Assembly (NCBI RefSeq): GCF_014836595.1
Contig: NZ_JACSQO010000004.1
Location: forward strand, 186,001 to 250,000
Reading direction: 5' to 3'
DNA: 64,000 nucleotides
Origin: Psychrobacillus faecigallinarum
GTDB lineage: Bacteria; Bacillota; Bacilli; Bacillales_A; Planococcaceae
Below are positions 61,950 through 64,000 of the stretch, one piece after another; the stretch's first letter is position 1; the number at the start of each line of letters is the position of its first letter. A program made the position numbers and the translations under genes. The notes beneath the pieces are model-generated. The model had not been told where the DNA came from and ran no database searches. It was given only the letters and a program-made list of their open reading frames with translations.

Positions 61950-62065
61950 TGAGAGCATTTAGGGGCATCTTTCAACTCTTTATGCTATGAGAGAACACTT
62001 TTCCAATTCTATTGGCGCTTCTCATATGGTAGCAGCCTTTCCAAGCTCTCGGTTGCTTCTATCAC
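61950..62065. repeat. Degenerate 38-39-bp tandem repeat
   Basis: Three units begin at 61950 (TGAGAGCATTTAGGGG), 61988 (TGAGAGAACACTTTTCC) and 62027 (TGGTAGCAGCCTTTCC), each ending in a CTTCT or CTCTT stretch. The units share the TGAGAG opening and a TTTCCAA centre. In the gap 61773-62121 there is nothing else. Confidence 0.45.
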
Positions 62066-62121
62066 ATACAATCACTGTCCACAAAAATATTACCTAAGCT
62101 CTAGTCTCAGGTGGTTATACG

Positions 62122-63105
62122 TCATACTAAAATTTTAGGTTTTCTCTGTTCAAGCTTCGGTTCCTCGCTATTTATCTCTTCTCCTGTTTCAATATCGATA
62201 AATGTACTCGTTTCGTTAAACCACTTATCTGGTGCTTGGTGTCCCCAGAATGTTTGACGTAGTGGATCATTTAAGTCCCATCGCTTTGGCTTCATATCAG
62301 GATCGCATGTCAAATAATCGCCGGTATACAATTCGATTCGGTGACCATCTGGGTCTCTTAAGTAAAGGAAGAAGGCGTTAGATAATCCATGTCGGCCTGG
62401 CCCACGCTCAATGCAATCCGCATAGCCCATACTAGCCAATACATCACAGCAGTCTAACACGCTGAGACGATCTGATAGGGTATAGGCGAAATGATGAAGT
62501 TTTGGTCCTGGTCCGCTCATAAATGCCTGATCATGGACGGTGGGCTTTCGGAAGAGCCATGCAGCCCATAAGTCCCCTTCTTCAGTTTCTGTATACTCTG
62601 AGCAAGAAAACCCTAGACTGTTTACATAAAAGTCATAGGCTTTTTGCACGTTCGGTACAGCACAATTAACATGATCAATTCGCTGAATTTTTGCTCCCCG
62701 GTAATGTTCGTATTTTTGAAGCATTCGTTCGACAATAGGCATTTCAGCAAAAAATTCTAAAGGTATACCTGAAATGTCATGAACTCTTAGCGTTCTACCA
62801 ATTGCATGCTGTTCGCCTTTAGGAATCCATTTTGTTTTAAGTCCCTGTGCAAGAAACAACTTTTCTAAAAAATTAAGGTCCTCTTCTTTCATCACCTTGT
62901 AGCTCAGCGCTTCTACAACAGACTTTTCCGATTTTTTAAGTGCTAAGCTATGATGGCAATGCTCTTCTAACCCTCTTAAATAAACATGATTTTCATCTCG
63001 CTCGGTTTCTATCATTCCTAAGCCATCTACATAGAATTTGCGAGAGAGCTCTAAATCCTTAACATGGAGAACAGTTCGAGCTATACGTATGATGGAAAAA
63101 TCCAA
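62122..63105 (-). CDS. hpaD: 3,4-Dihydroxyphenylacetate 2,3-dioxygenase
   Basis: 327-residue extradiol ring-cleavage dioxygenase of the VOC superfamily. The metal ligands are H in RIDHVNCAV, H in KLHHFAYT and E in HRIELYTGDY; HGLSNAFFLYLRDPDGHR is the conserved catalytic stretch. Opens homoprotocatechuate to 5-carboxymethyl-2-hydroxymuconate semialdehyde, which the hpaE product next door oxidises. Starts 17 bp after hpaE. Length and sequence fit Bacillus/Brevibacterium-type enzymes. Confidence 0.92.
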   Translation of the reverse strand: MDFSIIRIARTVLHVKDLELSRKFYVDGLGMIETERDENHVYLRGLEEHCHHSLALKKSEKSVVEALSYKVMKEEDLNFLEKLFLAQGLKTKWIPKGEQHAIGRTLRVHDISGIPLEFFAEMPIVERMLQKYEHYRGAKIQRIDHVNCAVPNVQKAYDFYVNSLGFSCSEYTETEEGDLWAAWLFRKPTVHDQAFMSGPGPKLHHFAYTLSDRLSVLDCCDVLASMGYADCIERGPGRHGLSNAFFLYLRDPDGHRIELYTGDYLTCDPDMKPKRWDLNDPLRQTFWGHQAPDKWFNETSTFIDIETGEEINSEEPKLEQRKPKILV

Positions 63106-63122
63106 CAGTTTCCTCCTCCTCT

Positions 63123-64000
63123 CTATAACTTTCCAATTTGCTGTATATGATGATCGGCAATTGAAACGTGAATAATTTTGTGCTCAGTATAAAAATCAAA
63201 GCTGTAATGTCCACCTTCTCGACCAATACCAGAATATTTAGTGCCACCAAATGGTGTTCTTAAATCTCTAACATTCTGAGCATTCACCCAAAGCATGCCT
63301 GCATCAATTTTATGAGCGACGCGATGTCCACGTTTAATGTCGTTTGTCCATACATAACCTGCTAATCCGTAATCCGTATTATTGGCTAAAGATATGACCT
63401 CTTCCTCGTCCTTGAAAGACATTACGATCAGCACTGGTCCAAAGATCTCGTCTTTTGCAACTTGCATGTCATTATGAGCATTCAAGATAAGGGTTGGAGG
63501 CACGAAATTTCCTTTGGAAAATTCAGTTGGAATCTTACCTGAGATTATTTCGGTACCTTCCTCCTTTGCTATGTCTATATAGCCCTTTACTTTATTATAG
63601 TGTCCTTGATCAATAAGCGGACCAACTTCCGTCCGATCATCTAACGGATCACCAACTTTTATATTAGATACTCTCGCCTTTAAAGCATTTATAAATTTAT
63701 CTTTTATACTTTCTTGTACAAATAGGCGTGAGTTTGCTGTACAACGCTCACCATTAAAGGAGAAGATTCCCCATACACAGGCATCTAGTGCACGTTCAAA
63801 ATCAGCATCCTCAAAAACGATAATAGGAGATTTACCACCTAGCTCCATAGAACAACTCTTTAATGTATCCGCACTATTTTTTATAATAGTAGAGCCAGTG
63901 GTAGTTTCTCCTGTAAAAGAAATAAGCTGTACATCTGGATGCTTAACCAATGCATCACCAGCTATTTCTCCTCGACCGTGAACTACATTAAAGACTCCTT
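63123..64000 (-). CDS. hpaE: 5-Carboxymethyl-2-hydroxymuconate semialdehyde dehydrogenase, start outside the window
   Basis: The frame is open to the right edge (GVFNVVHGRGEIAGDALVKH upstream of the TTG at 63950), so about 200 N-terminal residues are missing. Aldehyde dehydrogenase superfamily: FTGETTTGSTI, ELGGKSPIIVFEDAD with the catalytic Glu, and FNGERCTANSR with the nucleophilic Cys. Position before hpaD identifies it as the dehydrogenase of homoprotocatechuate meta-cleavage. The rest of the pathway should lie beyond the window. Confidence 0.88.
   Translation of the reverse strand, partial: GVFNVVHGRGEIAGDALVKHPDVQLISFTGETTTGSTIIKNSADTLKSCSMELGGKSPIIVFEDADFERALDACVWGIFSFNGERCTANSRLFVQESIKDKFINALKARVSNIKVGDPLDDRTEVGPLIDQGHYNKVKGYIDIAKEEGTEIISGKIPTEFSKGNFVPPTLILNAHNDMQVAKDEIFGPVLIVMSFKDEEEVISLANNTDYGLAGYVWTNDIKRGHRVAHKIDAGMLWVNAQNVRDLRTPFGGTKYSGIGREGGHYSFDFYTEHKIIHVSIADHHIQQIGKL

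Overview
The window is chromosomal DNA from a low-GC, endospore-forming member of the Bacillales. The evidence is a complete GerA-type spore germination operon, a tryptophan-specific T-box leader, AAGGAGG-type ribosome binding sites, frequent TTG/GTG starts and many small accessory enzyme genes. The mix looks most like the Psychrobacillus/Lysinibacillus/Sporosarcina side of the group, but that placement is inference. I see no rRNA, tRNA, CRISPR array, replication origin or intact prophage.

Layout. 1-3.9 kb: the end of a membrane protein, two small unknown proteins, a double-GNAT protein and an orphan Xer-like tyrosine recombinase. 4-9 kb: a germination operon read leftward (gerAA-gerAC-small D subunit-gerAB) plus an unknown downstream gene. 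9-13.5 kb: single genes (APH-type kinase, GNAT proteins, DUF4097 protein, PlsC-like acyltransferase). 13.8-18.7 kb: trpDCFBA (leftward) behind a promoter and Trp T-box, without trpE or trpG. 18.7-20.7 kb: a large right-handed beta-helix protein resembling a phage tail spike. 21-25 kb: methyltransferase, lipoprotein, and an MFS exporter with its ArsR-type regulator. 25.3-28.1 kb: a UDP-GlcNAc 2-epimerase and a double-domain glycosyltransferase, probably for cell-surface polysaccharide. 28.3-30 kb: a PfpI-like protein and a WYL regulator. 30.1-30.9 kb: a decayed Tn3-family transposon. 31-34 kb: MFS/TetR pair and an LCP ligase. 34.1-35.7 kb: Nudix-phosphatase-Nudix operon. 36.3-38.4 kb: ABC exporter with PadR regulator.

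38.4-42.7 kb: PPP-family phosphatase, RimJ-like GNAT, SulP transporter with UspA, and a resolvase-like protein that has lost its catalytic serine. 42.8-45.4 kb: argGH. 45.6-47.8 kb: namA, OsmC and SRPBCC proteins. 48.2-50.1 kb: a MerR regulator and a CNNM/CorC-type membrane protein with an unusual translation start. 50.1-53.2 kb: DinB, WYL regulator (interrupted), YdeI-like and RsbR-like proteins. 53.7-58.4 kb: kinase-hydrolase-GNAT cluster, methyltransferase and a PadR/DUF1700-like/DUF4825-like operon. 58.6-61.8 kb: small protein, YhfK-like SDR, catalase and VOC protein. 62.1-64 kb: hpaD and the start-truncated hpaE of homoprotocatechuate degradation, running off the right edge.

The most interesting signals are not protein families. 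They are: a perfect stem-loop between the Shine-Dalgarno and the TTG start of the CNNM gene (48696-48734); two genes with strong ribosome binding sites but no standard start codon (5882 and 48296); and a dispersed intergenic repeat whose units are spaced 20-21-20 bp at two loci 27 kb apart (20998 and 47902). A second dispersed element (36.1 and 53.4 kb) and a catalytically dead recombinase (42.2 kb) are also worth checking.
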